Under the pieces are notes generated by a model. The model was not told the origin of the DNA and made no database searches. It saw only the letters and a program-made list of their open reading frames with translations. A stretch of 64,000 nt of DNA from CBDUXT01 sp965371245 (GTDB lineage Bacteria > Planctomycetota > Phycisphaerae > UBA1845). The position numbers and the translations under genes were made by a program. The stretch is taken from positions 1 to 64,000 of the forward strand of contig CBDUXT010000001.1 in assembly GCA_965371245.1 (NCBI GenBank), read 5' to 3'. Within the stretch, counting starts at the first letter, position 1; each line of letters starts with the position of its first letter. This document shows positions 17,101-26,057 of this stretch, one piece after another.

Positions 17101-19286
17101 AAACCCGTGATCGGATCGATCACACCGAGATTCCTCCCCGGAAGGCCGACGACTCCCGAGGGCTCGGACGCAAAGAGCAAGCCACCGCCGTCATTGCACG
17201 AGGGGACGGTTGCACAATCACGGTCCAGGCAGTCGGTCTGACCGTCACAGTCGTTGTCCACGCCGTCGGCGCATTGTCCCGCTTCGTTCGGCGCGCAGGG
17301 TGCTTCAATCGTGCCACCCCACCACCGGACGCCCGTAATCGGCCGACCGTCGGAGATGAAGTCATCGGCGACAACGACGTTGGGGATCTCATCCGCCCAG
17401 TCGATGTTCGACGCCATGTTCTCGCCCTCCGCGGCGGGTGGCTGGCTGAACTTGACGTCCGGAGGCGGTACGCAACGAAAAGCCCCCCACCAGGTTCCCC
17501 ATCGACCGCTGTTCAACTCACACGAATAGGGATCCCCGAACGGTACCTCTGCGTGTTCCTGCACGGTCCAGAACGTCTGATCGTCCACCGGATCCACGGT
17601 CATGGCACTGTAGTCGCCCCATCGATTGCGCGCTCCGCTGAATTGCTTGAAATAGTGGCCTCGACCGGCGTGTAGCCGGGCAACGGTTCGCATCGTCCCC
17701 GGGGAATCCGTTGCGAATCGTGCCGTGTAGTAACTGCTGCCCAACGTCGTTTCGTTCAGACCGGAGAAGCCGAGTGCCACACATTCGTCTTTGTTGACCG
17801 CGATGGAGGGATAGGAGTAGTACAACGCGGAGTCCGACACGTGCCCCTGTTGGTTCGGGACGCTGCCCGGGAAGGGGCCGGTTGCGGCCGGGTTCATCTC
17901 GTACCATGCCACCTGCGTGCGGCTGGGCGGCGCGAAATCCGTGACACCCGTTCCGATGCCGACGCCGTGAGTCGCCCAGATCTTTCCGTTTCGCCAAACC
18001 GCGTTGAGCATGCGAGTGTCGCCCGTATCGATCGGGGCGGCGCATGACGGTTGCGGTCCAGCAAGCTTGTTGAAGTTATACGGCGCCACTTCGAGCCAAT
18101 CGTTTCCGCCGGCGCACGCGAGGGTCGCGCTTGCTCCGGTCCCGCTGATTCGCTTGATGCGTAGATGCCGCCGCGTTCGCGTGTTCAAGTCGATCCAACC
18201 CTCGTCGATGATGTAGTTGACGGCCGTGGCGGGTGACTGGCCAAACGTGTGACAGGGCTGGAACGTGAAGCCGAGGGTCCCGCAGGGATCGTGCATGACC
18301 TTGTAGTCGATCCCTTGCGTGAGTGCTCCACCGCCGGCCATCAGCGAAGCTTTGGCAATGACCCAGACGTCGGCATGAATCGCAGCTCCCCCCGCGAGCG
18401 GGAACATGTTGTTGGTGATGATGACGTTGTTCGGATCCAACCCCATGCCCGGAAAGTCCGACCAGTCGTTGACGTGGTTGAACACGCCGTCGTCGCGGTT
18501 CGACCGAATCCCGAAGAGGTTCCACAAACCCGTGGGGTCGCTGGTCAAAGAGATACCCACCAGAACCCAGGCGTTGGAATTATCACGGCTGTCGCTCGTG
18601 ACCACCCATCGCCCGGCGTATTGATCGTACAGGACCTTTGGGTCGAACGGGCTGACCGCCGGCTGTCCGATTCCGACTCCCAGACTGCTCCAAAACGCCT
18701 GTAGCGAAACCTGGGGCAAGACCGAGCCGCCGTTTCGGGTGAAAACCGTGAAGCCGGTGTTGAGAAACTCGACGACGTGGTTGGGTCCGACGGCGCCCAT
18801 CGTGTCCGGAGGAATGAAGATGCGATTGTCGATGACACCCTGGAAGCTCCGAGTCAACGCCGGCGCCGGAGCGGCCCCGCCGGCGCCGCCCGCTTCCAGT
18901 CCCTCTCGATATGGCGCCTCCCCGAATGCCTGCGGCGGGTCGCCGTCGCGGGCGGCCACTGTCTCACCCTTCTCATCGACCACCTGCGGCGGCGGTGTCT
19001 TCGTGGCGGGACCCTTCAACTGCTGGAAGTTCGGGTTCGCCTGGTGGAACGCCTGCATCCGGGCGACCGACGCTTGCGCAAAGGCTGTCATGAGTCCGGC
19101 ATCGGCGGGCTCAAGCCTCTTGGATGTGGAGGACCCGCGCGAGGTACGGTCGTCTTGCCCTGTGAGCCGCGTCCAACCGGCGAACGTCACGAGTACAAAG
19201 ACGAAGCCGGCTGGTCCGAGCCCTCGAGACCATGAGCGGCCCGAACAGTGCGGCGCTCGACATCCACCCAATGGGATCGTCTTCAT
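14163..19286 (-). CDS. Giant secreted multidomain protein with dockerin-like C-terminus
   Basis: A 1707-residue exported protein. A signal peptide/anchor (about 18-42) is followed by a region to about 640 with a predicted beta-propeller (DTMGAVGPNHVVEF; DWSDFPGMGLDPNNVIITNN). Residues about 661-690 hold a MopE-like cysteine/aspartate motif (QCADGVDNDCDGQTDCLDRDC in part). A second propeller of 'DPATGTI/NPVTGLV' repeats spans about 695-950, then two near-identical 120-residue modules (see repeat), a jelly-roll-like domain, and a C-terminal dockerin-like pair, DFDMDGDRDLDDYALMYACL and DFNHDAHVDLLDW, with calcium-loop aspartates. AGGAGG lies seven bases before ATG. It is probably a surface or extracellular adhesion/binding protein; no catalytic domain recognised. 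Confidence 0.8.
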   Translation of the reverse strand: MKTIPLGGCRAPHCSGRSWSRGLGPAGFVFVLVTFAGWTRLTGQDDRTSRGSSTSKRLEPADAGLMTAFAQASVARMQAFHQANPNFQQLKGPATKTPPPQVVDEKGETVAARDGDPPQAFGEAPYREGLEAGGAGGAAPAPALTRSFQGVIDNRIFIPPDTMGAVGPNHVVEFLNTGFTVFTRNGGSVLPQVSLQAFWSSLGVGIGQPAVSPFDPKVLYDQYAGRWVVTSDSRDNSNAWVLVGISLTSDPTGLWNLFGIRSNRDDGVFNHVNDWSDFPGMGLDPNNVIITNNMFPLAGGAAIHADVWVIAKASLMAGGGALTQGIDYKVMHDPCGTLGFTFQPCHTFGQSPATAVNYIIDEGWIDLNTRTRRHLRIKRISGTGASATLACAGGNDWLEVAPYNFNKLAGPQPSCAAPIDTGDTRMLNAVWRNGKIWATHGVGIGTGVTDFAPPSRTQVAWYEMNPAATGPFPGSVPNQQGHVSDSALYYSYPSIAVNKDECVALGFSGLNETTLGSSYYTARFATDSPGTMRTVARLHAGRGHYFKQFSGARNRWGDYSAMTVDPVDDQTFWTVQEHAEVPFGDPYSCELNSGRWGTWWGAFRCVPPPDVKFSQPPAAEGENMASNIDWADEIPNVVVADDFISDGRPITGVRWWGGTIEAPCAPNEAGQCADGVDNDCDGQTDCLDRDCATVPSCNDGGGLLFASEPSGVVGLPGRNLGVIDPITGLFTIVGPFTGAAGPITEIEWSPDGSKLYATTGGGSATLHTVDPATGTILTSVFQTIGGALNGCEFDATGALLCTLVSGGGGTSQSGLVRVNPVTGLVTPIGPTGFANVGGLAFDAAFTTLYGITSGGGSVPPTLLDINPSTGLAAPLVIVTMATEASSLEFLLDGRLVTAGADGLFYSIDLATGTATPVGPLVNAAKVSGLSVRPGATGGDPTDDCDSTPFVNEGTLSFDNTGANTDGPTARCAPLETDVWVNYVASCNGTATIDTLGSVFDTVLEVYGGCSCSPLGPVVACNDDFAGSLQARIDFPVTPGECFKVRVGGFGGDQGSGTLTITCEGQAENDLRDDCNSAPIVNEGTFSFDNTGADTDGPAATCASLETDVWVNYVATCDDIATIDTFGSAFDTVLEVYAGCSCSPLGSVVRCNDDARSFQSQVDFPVTTGECFKVRVGGFGGDRGVGMLSMTCTACPGPPIGQCQVGSTGFEAGQFCDWTARSNGLGEFLPWTVGSSGTSTGFHTSAPLSGSFDALNGFDGDAGLRYELFQDVALPAGSTISLTTNHRIQYDSLGIPSSLPRELDISIRSTSNAILTPLFHQEVVINGAPGTDLGWNTQVFDLSAFAGQTIRIHFAVFIPETDTGPAMIEFDEINLACTTAAGEPDSREGAVVERTPTRRTALGSPTQRSAVSFDEIREKYLALRERTLASARMSEVEVSRTAGDDGCPEPDGWFVGFHEPLDPAAPPRPALGLYYCDGSVVRQAGVGLATCINVPVSEHTIDLSECCLVHADVDPRSGLVPAAAEAFFEEKCFDYAIDIQAVFGHRFVDVGGVCVQQPTGTTMDDDCWGWHTTTISRGESLGLGPALMGSVGMSAVEWLYGPWDTVTPVCSQPNMAFELLTDVADGPADGDGNGIADDCERLGDFDMDGDRDLDDYALMYACLFGPGETPAPAPLLTAQDCLDAFDFNHDAHVDLLDWTRFQAALTGP
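15715..16460 (-). repeat. Intragenic tandem duplication, two modules of about 370 bp
   Basis: Inside the giant secreted protein, modules starting DDCDSTPFVNEGTLSFDN and DDCNSAPIVNEGTFSFDN run in tandem and share LETDVWVNYVA, FDTVLEVY, GCSCSPLG and GECFKVRVGGFGGD. DNA identity is also visibly high (for example the shared AGCATTCCCCCG segments), so the duplication is recent or homogenised. Each module resembles a pre-peptidase C-terminal beta-sandwich. Confidence 0.85.
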
Positions 19287-19997
19287 TTCGGTTCCTCCTG
19301 TTTGTCACATCAACTCGCCACCCAAATGGACGCTGGGAGCAGGGGTGGAGCGCCGCGACGGCGCTCATGCAGGCTTGACTCAGCCCGGGTCGGGCGCGGA
19401 AGTCCTGTCGGGGGCGACACGCACCGCGCCCCGACAAATGCTGCGGCTCGACGGAGCCGAACATCATTTGCCGGATGAACCCCGATTACGACATCACCCT
19501 TCGTCACGTCGATGATCTTCTCCGCACCTCTGTTGGCTCCCCTTGATACGTACCCGGCTGGTCTGCGGTTCATTGCCACACCGACCCAGGACTGTCCCCC
19601 GCTCCATCTCGATCCTCGCCGCATGCGAACGTCAAAACGTGCGTACGGGCAAAATGCCTGCGCCCGCCATGCGGTCGGCTCCCTGGTAGGAACGTCATAC
19701 GAAGTTCACTCCGGACATAGCAGCGGGGAAACCTGAACCAGCCTGCGACCCGGTGGCTGGACTCCGGCGAACTGGTTCACGGTAACAATTTCACATGCTC
19801 ACTGCAAGACCGTTTGCGGAGTTCCGTGGTCCGCGGAAGCCGATGGCCCCGCCGCAGTTGAGAACCAGGCACTCTCAGACGAACCGAATGTCACGCCCGG
19901 GCCGGCTCGTCGCCAGGGGCGGTGATTTTTTCTTCTGAATCCTGGGATACGCGGAATAAATCGGCGGTGAACCAGGTTTCCCACTTGGGACGAACGT
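19287..19997. other. Divergent intergenic region
   Basis: Lies between the giant secreted protein (minus) and a small membrane protein (plus), so it should contain both promoters, but I see no confident -35/-10 pair. It has a small hairpin around 19445 (CGGCTC-GAC-GGAGCCG). No coding frame is convincing. Confidence 0.5.
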
Positions 19998-20633
19998 ATG
20001 ATGCGTGTGCCAGCAGCGGTCGAGACAACCATTTCTGTCCGAACCGAAGCCGACCCTGTGGGCGGCGAGGTGCGGCCGCGCCCGCCCGCTGTTCGTGGGC
20101 GGGTCGTGCTGATCGAGGTGACGGCACTTCTGGTCGTCGTGGCGGCCTACACCGCCTTTCAACGGGTGGGGACAACGGCCAACGCCGACCGAGTCGAGTT
20201 CACGAAGAACCTGGCCGGCGGGTTTCTCGCCGTCGGCCTGACGGACGATCAGCCCGGTTTCATCGTCCTGTCCGTACTCGATCGAGAAAAGGTAGACATC
20301 GACGCCAAGCAGGTGATCAACCGCGTTGCGGGAACCCATACGGTGGCCTCGGTCCACACAGATCAGTCGGATTGGAGCCGGCGGCTGCGGGGTCCGCAGG
20401 TCGTCATCATCGACGAAGCGGGACGGGTGACAGCCTCGCCGGTTGACTGGACGGTCGATGAGTTCAATGGCCTCCGCGATGCGGCCGACTGCGAACACGC
20501 CGACGGGCGGAAGGTCTTGCGGTGCGGTGCTCCGTTTGCGGATCTGTCTGAGGCACTATCGACGTGGCCCGATACGCGTGTACCCAAGCCGGTGCGTGCG
20601 TTTCTGACGCGGTATTCAAGAAGCTCCCGGTAG
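19998..20633 (+). CDS. Hypothetical single-pass membrane protein
   Basis: A 211-residue protein of unknown function. After a basic proline-rich N-terminus there is one membrane helix (VVLIEVTALLVVVAAYTAF, about residues 37-55). The remaining part is soluble and mixed alpha/beta: FTKNLAGGFLAVGLTDDQPGFIVLSVLDREKVDIDAKQV and GPQVVIIDEAGRVTASPVDWTV. Two cysteines (ADCEH, LRCGA) sit near the C-terminus. Charged, well-spaced residues and the lack of low complexity suggest a real gene. Two adjacent ATG codons (19998, 20001) could be used; no strong ribosome site is seen. No family recognised. Confidence 0.55.
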   Translation: MMRVPAAVETTISVRTEADPVGGEVRPRPPAVRGRVVLIEVTALLVVVAAYTAFQRVGTTANADRVEFTKNLAGGFLAVGLTDDQPGFIVLSVLDREKVDIDAKQVINRVAGTHTVASVHTDQSDWSRRLRGPQVVIIDEAGRVTASPVDWTVDEFNGLRDAADCEHADGRKVLRCGAPFADLSEALSTWPDTRVPKPVRAFLTRYSRSSR

Positions 20634-21259
20634 GCGCACGGCCTGGTTCTCGTGCGACCGACCTGGGTGAGTATGCATTTGTGCTTTCCGTTGTGTTGTG
20701 GGTGTAGCGACAGGGTCCGGTCAACGCGGCCCGGCAAAGGTATCGATGTTTACATCGGCCTGATCGTATTTTGCTCTCTTTGCCGAAGCCGAGACGGGGA
20801 AGGGTACCGGCGGTCCGGTGGCGCTCCGAAGCGAAGTATCTCCGGTGCGGCCATGTACCGCATGTTCATTCGACCGGCTGGTCGATGAGCAGACCTTGCC
20901 TGGCGGACATATCGACTCTTCGGGTGGACAGCCGCCTGGAATTCTTCGCTGCTCCCAAGACGTGGGGCATTGGCTGGGAAGTCGGTTTCGTGACTTCCCG
21001 GCCTTTGTCTTTGTGCGGGTCATCACCCAGCCGGAGGCGTAGCGGCCCGAGCATCCGCCCCGGCAGAGCCGGCGCGTCGCCCACACCGCGGGTCGCGGTT
21101 ACAATGCGCCTTTCCCCGTACCCCTCGGACGGGGGCGGATGGCCATGCGGCTTGGTCGCCACCGACACGCTTCACGGAGTCGATCGAGGCGGGATGCGTA
21201 CCGGACTCATCGATGCCGCGAGGTGGATCGCCGGCGGACAGCAAAGGACGATACAACCC
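20634..21259. other. Intergenic region upstream of arsM
   Basis: An open frame continues upstream from arsM to 20771, but its translation is arginine/proline/serine-rich, has no homology pattern and lies outside the methyltransferase. I regard it as non-coding leader. No ArsR-type operator was recognised. Confidence 0.5.
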
Positions 21260-22309
21260 ATGGACGCGCAAACCGCGCTGGACCACGTCAAGGAATACTA
21301 CGGGAAGACGCTTCGGACCAACGAGGATCTGAAGACCGGGGCGTGCTGCACGGCCGACTCCCTGCCTGGGTACGTCCGCGCCGTCTTGTCCACGATCGAG
21401 GACGAGATCGTTGAGAAGTTCTACGGCTGCGGGTCACCGATCCCCCTGGAGCTGACGGGCCGAACCGTGCTCGATCTGGGCTGCGGGACCGGGCGGGACG
21501 TCTACATCGTTGCCAAGCTGGTGGGTCCGGAGGGGCGCGTCATCGGCATCGACATGACCGAAGAGCAGCTCGCGGTCGCCAGGCGACACGTTGACTCGCA
21601 GATGCGGCGATTCGGTTTCGAAGAACCTAACGTTGATTTTCGTCCGGGCTACATCGAAGACCTGCGAAGTCTTGGTGTCGAGGACGAATCCATCGACGTG
21701 GTGATTTCCAACTGCGTCATAAACCTGTCGCCCGACAAGCGGCGCGTGTTTTCAGAGATCTTCCGGGTGCTGAGGCCAGGCGGTGAGTTGCTGTTTTCCG
21801 ATGTGTTCACCGATCGCCGGGTTCCGACCGACGTGGCACGGGATCCGGTGCTATTGGGCGAGTGCCTCGGCGGCGCCCTGTATACCGAGGACTTCCGCCG
21901 CCTGCTCGTCGAGTTGGGTTACCCGGACCCCCGGGTGCTCGCCAGCCGTCGCATCTCTCTTGATGATCCAAAGGTGGCGACGATGGCGGGCATGATCGCG
22001 TTTTCCTCCCGGACGATCCGCGCCTTCAAGCTCGAGGGGTTGGAGGATCAGTGCGAGGACTACGGGCAGGTCGCCATCTACCGCGGCACGCTGCCCGAAT
22101 CACCACACGCCTTCGTGCTCGACGCCCACCACGTCTTCCAGGCCGGCAAGCCGATGCCGGTCTGCGGCAACACGGCCGCCATGCTCGAAAAAACCCGGTA
22201 CGCGCGTCACTTTACGATCCTCGGCGACCGATCCACCCACTATGGCAAGTTCGACTGCTCCGGCGCCTCTCGCTCGGCGACTGACGCGACGCCGGGTGGT
22301 TGCTGCTGA
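21260..22309 (+). CDS. arsM: Arsenite methyltransferase ArsM-like
   Basis: A 349-residue S-adenosylmethionine methyltransferase that should convert As(III) to methylated arsenicals. The SAM motif is LDLGCGTGRDVY (about residues 71-82), with IDMTEEQL as the acidic strand. The three arsenic-binding cysteine positions of the family are present: C29/C30 (TGACCTAD), C152 (ISNCVINLSPDK) and C202 (GECLGGALY). The C-terminal extension (VFQAGKPMPVCGNTAAML ... GGCC) ends in a Cys pair, common in long ArsM forms. Start ATG 21260; AAAGGACG lies about 11 bases upstream. The last 70 bases overlap, tail to tail, the gene on the other strand. No arsR is adjacent. Confidence 0.88.
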   Translation: MDAQTALDHVKEYYGKTLRTNEDLKTGACCTADSLPGYVRAVLSTIEDEIVEKFYGCGSPIPLELTGRTVLDLGCGTGRDVYIVAKLVGPEGRVIGIDMTEEQLAVARRHVDSQMRRFGFEEPNVDFRPGYIEDLRSLGVEDESIDVVISNCVINLSPDKRRVFSEIFRVLRPGGELLFSDVFTDRRVPTDVARDPVLLGECLGGALYTEDFRRLLVELGYPDPRVLASRRISLDDPKVATMAGMIAFSSRTIRAFKLEGLEDQCEDYGQVAIYRGTLPESPHAFVLDAHHVFQAGKPMPVCGNTAAMLEKTRYARHFTILGDRSTHYGKFDCSGASRSATDATPGGCC

Positions 22310-23994
22310 GCCTGCGTCGCCTGCCGGTGGGACGAAGCCTCGTACACGAACGATGAGATCGTGGAAGGGACCCCGGGCGCCGGCATCAGGTCGAAGGTGC
22401 GTATCATCTCATCGAGCGACGGAAGATAGTAATCGCGATTGTGGTAGTCGGGGTCGATCACGAACAGGATGCGCGGAGGGGAAAGATCGCGAATCTTACA
22501 CACCCGGGCGATCCAGCGATCGTGTTGCTCGCGCGTTCGGGGAAGCGGCAGCGCATACCGCCCGGTCTCGAGCACGATCTGATCGTGGAAGTTGCTCAAC
22601 AGCACCGACTCCGCGGGGTCTTGCGCACCGGCCCAGTCGTACAGCTCGGCGCTACTTGGAGAAAACGCTCGCTCCCACCGGCCGTACGGGGTGCGCGCCG
22701 TGCGCCGGGCGAGCCAACGGCTGTACGGGCGAGGCCACTCCTGCTGCACAAACCACGCGCCAGCGACCACCATAGCCACCACCATCCCGACACGCGCGAC
22801 GGTGGGCCTCCAAAGGCTGATGGGACCGACCAGCAGCAGAAAGTAGAGCGGGCGAATCGGAAGGTAGTAGCGTTCGAGGCCGACATAGTCGAACTTGGCG
22901 TGGAACAACGTGGCCGACGCGATCAGGACGCAGAACAGCGCGGCCACCGTGCCCACACCGAGGACATACGCGGGTTTCTGCATGAACTGACGAAGTTCTG
23001 CACGATAGGCGCGCGACAGGCACGCCAGCCCGAGCGGCACGCATGGGACGCCAAGCGCGAAGAACCAGTGGCTGTACCACTTGTAGTCGTAAAACGGCAA
23101 CTCGGTCCACTTCCACCAGGCGCTGGCGAGCATGCCGGGCGAGAAGTCGAAGCCGATTCGCGTGCCGAGGTTGAGCTGCTCGAGAGTTCCGGCAGACGAG
23201 CCGGTCGCATGATTCATCAGTAGCAGCAAGGCGACGGGCAGCGCGGCACCGAAGACGAAGCACGCCAGACGATTAAGGCCGCCTCGTCTTAACACCAGCG
23301 CCTCGATGGCGACAAAGAGTGCGATTCCACACGGAACAAACACGGCTCCGTATCTGAGCCACACCATCCCGCCGGCGGCGAGACCAAGAACAATCCACCG
23401 GGCTTGCGATCGCGTCTTCGGCAACGCTTCATCGCCCTGCGCGGACAGGGTGGAACGATGGATTGCCAACAGCAGCCATGGGAGGAGCGCGACGACCAGG
23501 GTATCCGTGGCCGGGTTGATAAGGGCGGCCACGCTTACCGAAGACGCGGCCCCAACGACGCTGAGAAACACACCGGGCACACCGGTGGGCAGTGATCGGC
23601 GCAGGAAGCAAAACCACCCGACCGGCGCCATCGCGCAGGCCAACACGCACAACAGTTGACTCGCGGTCAGCGTCGTGACGCCCAACATGACCCGCAGCGC
23701 GCCGAGTACCAGCGGGTAGCCCATCGGCCATTGGGTGAGCGCCGACCATTCGGTCGTAAACTCCCACGGCTGAAGCGGCGCCACCGGAGGAAGGCTGGTC
23801 AAGCCTTCGCCCGCCAGCAGCCGATCGACGGCCATGAAGATGTAGACGTTGTCTCCGCCGACGAGCGGGGCGATCCGATCGCGCCCGGGCAGAAGGTAGA
23901 GCCCCAGCGCAAGAACCGCGACGGCGGCCAACGAGGCAAGCCGTGCTCGGAACACAAGCGCGTCGCGCGCTGGTTTTTCTGAACCTTCGGTCAT
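22240..23994 (-). CDS. GT-C-fold membrane glycosyltransferase-like protein
   Basis: A 584-residue multi-spanning membrane protein with about 10-12 helices, resembling the ArnT/PMT type of lipid-linked sugar transferases. An early periplasmic loop carries GGDNVYIFMAVDRLLAGEG, where the family has its acidic catalytic residue, followed by TQWPMGYPLVLGALRVM. A soluble C-terminal portion of about 150 residues (SVLLSNFHDQIVLETGRY; PRILFVIDPDYHNRDYYLPSLDEM) resembles the periplasmic part of such enzymes. I start at ATG 23994 (MTEGSEKPARD); an upstream ATG at 24210 gives an implausible arginine-rich leader. It faces arsM with a 70-base 3' overlap. Specific sugar and acceptor unknown. Confidence 0.75.
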   Translation of the reverse strand: MTEGSEKPARDALVFRARLASLAAVAVLALGLYLLPGRDRIAPLVGGDNVYIFMAVDRLLAGEGLTSLPPVAPLQPWEFTTEWSALTQWPMGYPLVLGALRVMLGVTTLTASQLLCVLACAMAPVGWFCFLRRSLPTGVPGVFLSVVGAASSVSVAALINPATDTLVVALLPWLLLAIHRSTLSAQGDEALPKTRSQARWIVLGLAAGGMVWLRYGAVFVPCGIALFVAIEALVLRRGGLNRLACFVFGAALPVALLLLMNHATGSSAGTLEQLNLGTRIGFDFSPGMLASAWWKWTELPFYDYKWYSHWFFALGVPCVPLGLACLSRAYRAELRQFMQKPAYVLGVGTVAALFCVLIASATLFHAKFDYVGLERYYLPIRPLYFLLLVGPISLWRPTVARVGMVVAMVVAGAWFVQQEWPRPYSRWLARRTARTPYGRWERAFSPSSAELYDWAGAQDPAESVLLSNFHDQIVLETGRYALPLPRTREQHDRWIARVCKIRDLSPPRILFVIDPDYHNRDYYLPSLDEMIRTFDLMPAPGVPSTISSFVYEASSHRQATQAQQQPPGVASVAEREAPEQSNLP

Positions 23995-24281
23995 GATGTC
24001 GATCGCCCGGCGATCGCGCGGATCGGGCGCGATCAGTTCGCGCGGATCGCCGCTTCTCTGGTTTATCGGTCCCAAAGCCGCGGCGCTGAATCGCGGCATC
24101 CCTGCTTCGTCCCGGAGAGTACAGAAGTGCGAGCGCCCTATGTCCGAAAACATCGACGTGGGCTGAACGTGCGTACCAACCGCCCGTGCCGGCGACGGCA
24201 TGACCGTCATCGCCCCAAGACAGCGCGCGGGCTTGTGTATGTCCGCGCGACGACAACGCGGTCCACGATCGGTCTATCGAG

Positions 24282-25745
24282 ATGGAAGGAACAAAACGAA
24301 CCAACACGCGGCGGGTTCTGATGCTCACCTACGCCTTCCCGCCGGCGGGTGGCTCCGGCGTTCAGCGCAGCGCCAAGTTCGCCAAGTACCTGCCCGAGCA
24401 CGGGTGGGAGCCGATCGTCTGGTCGGCTGGAGCGCCGTCGAACTTGCCGCGGGATGACTCCCTGCTGGCCGACCTGCCCGGCTCCCTCGAGAGACATGAG
24501 CACCGATGGCTCGATCCGGCCGGTTTCGCCGACGCTGCCTGCGCCCATACGCGACGGGTCGTCCAAATGATTCCTGGCCGCCCGGGTCTATCCAACGGGG
24601 CGGTGTGGCGCGTGCGCCGCCTGGTCGAAGCCGTTATCAAGCATACGCTGATTCCCGATCCAACGGTCCTGTGGGCGCTTACCAGCGTCGCACCCTTGCG
24701 CAAGATGATCGCCCGCCGCCGTATCGATGCGATCTACTCGACGTACAGCCCGCCGTCGAACCATCTCCTGGCTTGGTTGTTGTCCCGCGCAACCCATGTG
24801 CCGTGGGTGGCGGACTTCCGCGACCTGTGGACGCAGGACTTTCGCTATCCGTTTGCGGAAGGGCCGCGCTGGCGGCGAGCGCTGGACCGGCATCTCGAAG
24901 GCCGCTTCGTCAACGAGGCCGACGCTGTCATCGGCGTGACACCGCAGCAAACGGAATTGCTTGCCGAACGAGCCGATCATCCGGGCGAGCGGTTCGTCAC
25001 GATCACCAACGGGTACGACGCCGCCGACTTCGCCGATTTGCATGTACGCGCTCCCACGCGCGACGCGTTCACGCTTTGTCACGTGGGTGGGTTTCGCGCC
25101 GCCTGTATCGGGCCGGCATTCTTTGACGGGCTACGTCGATTCGCGGAACGACTGGGAACCAACGGCCATCGATTCCAGTTTCGCGTTGTCGGTCAGATGT
25201 CCCAAACCATGGCTACCCGCCTCGATACCTGCCGCGTTCGCTGGATCAGCACGGGCTACGTGGTCCACGCCCAGGCCGTCCAGGAGATGGCGAGCGCCGA
25301 CGTGCTGCTATTGGGCATTGCACCGGGCGCCGGCGCTGAGACAGTCATGACGGGCAAGGTCTTCGAGTACCTTGCGTCCCATCGGCCGGTGCTGGCCATG
25401 ACGCCGCCGAACAGCGTGGCCGGTGATCTCATCAAAAAGTGCCACGCTGGTGTCGTCGTTGCTCCTGAACCGAATGCCATCGCCGACACGCTCGGGGCGC
25501 TGTGGCGAGCATGGGCCGCTGGCGCCCTTCCTAGCGGGTGCGACCCAGCCCGTCTCGCTGCGTTCACCCGTCGGAACCTGGCCGGAAGGCTAGCCGGCGT
25601 CCTCGAGGCCGTGCGCTCGCAAGGGGCGCCGAGTGCCGCGAATGTCCTTGCCCATCGCACGGTGCATAGGAACACAGACCTGGCTTGGAAGCCGTCCGCG
25701 AATTCCGATCGATCGAAGCGGGTGAAGGCAGGATTCCGGCGCTGA
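24282..25745 (+). CDS. Glycosyltransferase family 4-like protein (GT-B fold)
   Basis: A 487-residue cytoplasmic glycosyltransferase. The N-terminal domain opens RVLMLTYAFPPAGGSGVQRSAKFAKYLPEHGW, a classic GT4 nucleotide-sugar enzyme start, and contains WVADFRDLWTQDF and VIGVTPQQTELL. The C-terminal domain has ITNGYDAADF, ASADVLLLGIAPGAGAETVMTGKVFEYLASHRPVLAM, where the E-x7-E-like donor-binding segment lies. The last 40 residues are basic and unstructured. It is divergent from the GT-C gene and probably contributes to the same surface glycan. Linkage and donor cannot be told. Confidence 0.85.
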   Translation: MEGTKRTNTRRVLMLTYAFPPAGGSGVQRSAKFAKYLPEHGWEPIVWSAGAPSNLPRDDSLLADLPGSLERHEHRWLDPAGFADAACAHTRRVVQMIPGRPGLSNGAVWRVRRLVEAVIKHTLIPDPTVLWALTSVAPLRKMIARRRIDAIYSTYSPPSNHLLAWLLSRATHVPWVADFRDLWTQDFRYPFAEGPRWRRALDRHLEGRFVNEADAVIGVTPQQTELLAERADHPGERFVTITNGYDAADFADLHVRAPTRDAFTLCHVGGFRAACIGPAFFDGLRRFAERLGTNGHRFQFRVVGQMSQTMATRLDTCRVRWISTGYVVHAQAVQEMASADVLLLGIAPGAGAETVMTGKVFEYLASHRPVLAMTPPNSVAGDLIKKCHAGVVVAPEPNAIADTLGALWRAWAAGALPSGCDPARLAAFTRRNLAGRLAGVLEAVRSQGAPSAANVLAHRTVHRNTDLAWKPSANSDRSKRVKAGFRR

Positions 25746-25910
25746 TCCGTCCGCCCCAGACCACTCCGGGCGGTGTGAATCACTTCGGCGCGCGCGTTCC
25801 CGCGACGATTGCACGGTCAGATCACGGATCATCCAACACGGCGCGACGCGATCGGCGCGTTGACCGACCAACCTGCGAAGGCCGCCGCCCCGAGATCCTC
25901 CGCCGAACGT

Positions 25911-25939
25911 TTGCCGTCCGCGCGGGACGTCTGTAGAAT
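25911..25939 (+). promoter_or_regulatory. Sigma-70-like promoter for the tetraheme cytochrome
   Basis: TTGCCG - 17 bases - TAGAAT, about 120 bases ahead of the cytochrome start and directed at it. It sits in the 312-base gap 25746-26057, in which I see no gene. Confidence 0.4.
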
Positions 25940-26057
25940 CCCCGCGCTGTTCGGGATACTTCATCGAATCGAAGCTGTGCCGTTGCCGGCCCGCGGATGC
26001 CTCCCCAAAAAGGGGCGGATGTTTTCCAAGCGATTAGACCCCGCTAGAGAGGTTCAA

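Noticed and set aside
18739..19515. Long plus-strand frame (258 codons) at the start of the giant secreted gene
   Set aside because: Antisense to a signal peptide and strong AGGAGG start; translation is proline/arginine-rich without pattern.
20771..21259. N-terminal extension of arsM
   Set aside because: The open frame continues upstream but the sequence is unlike protein and ArsM homologues start near 21260.
22441..23223. 260-codon plus-strand frame opposite the GT-C gene
   Set aside because: Antisense to membrane helices of a well-formed protein; high-GC genomes produce many such frames.
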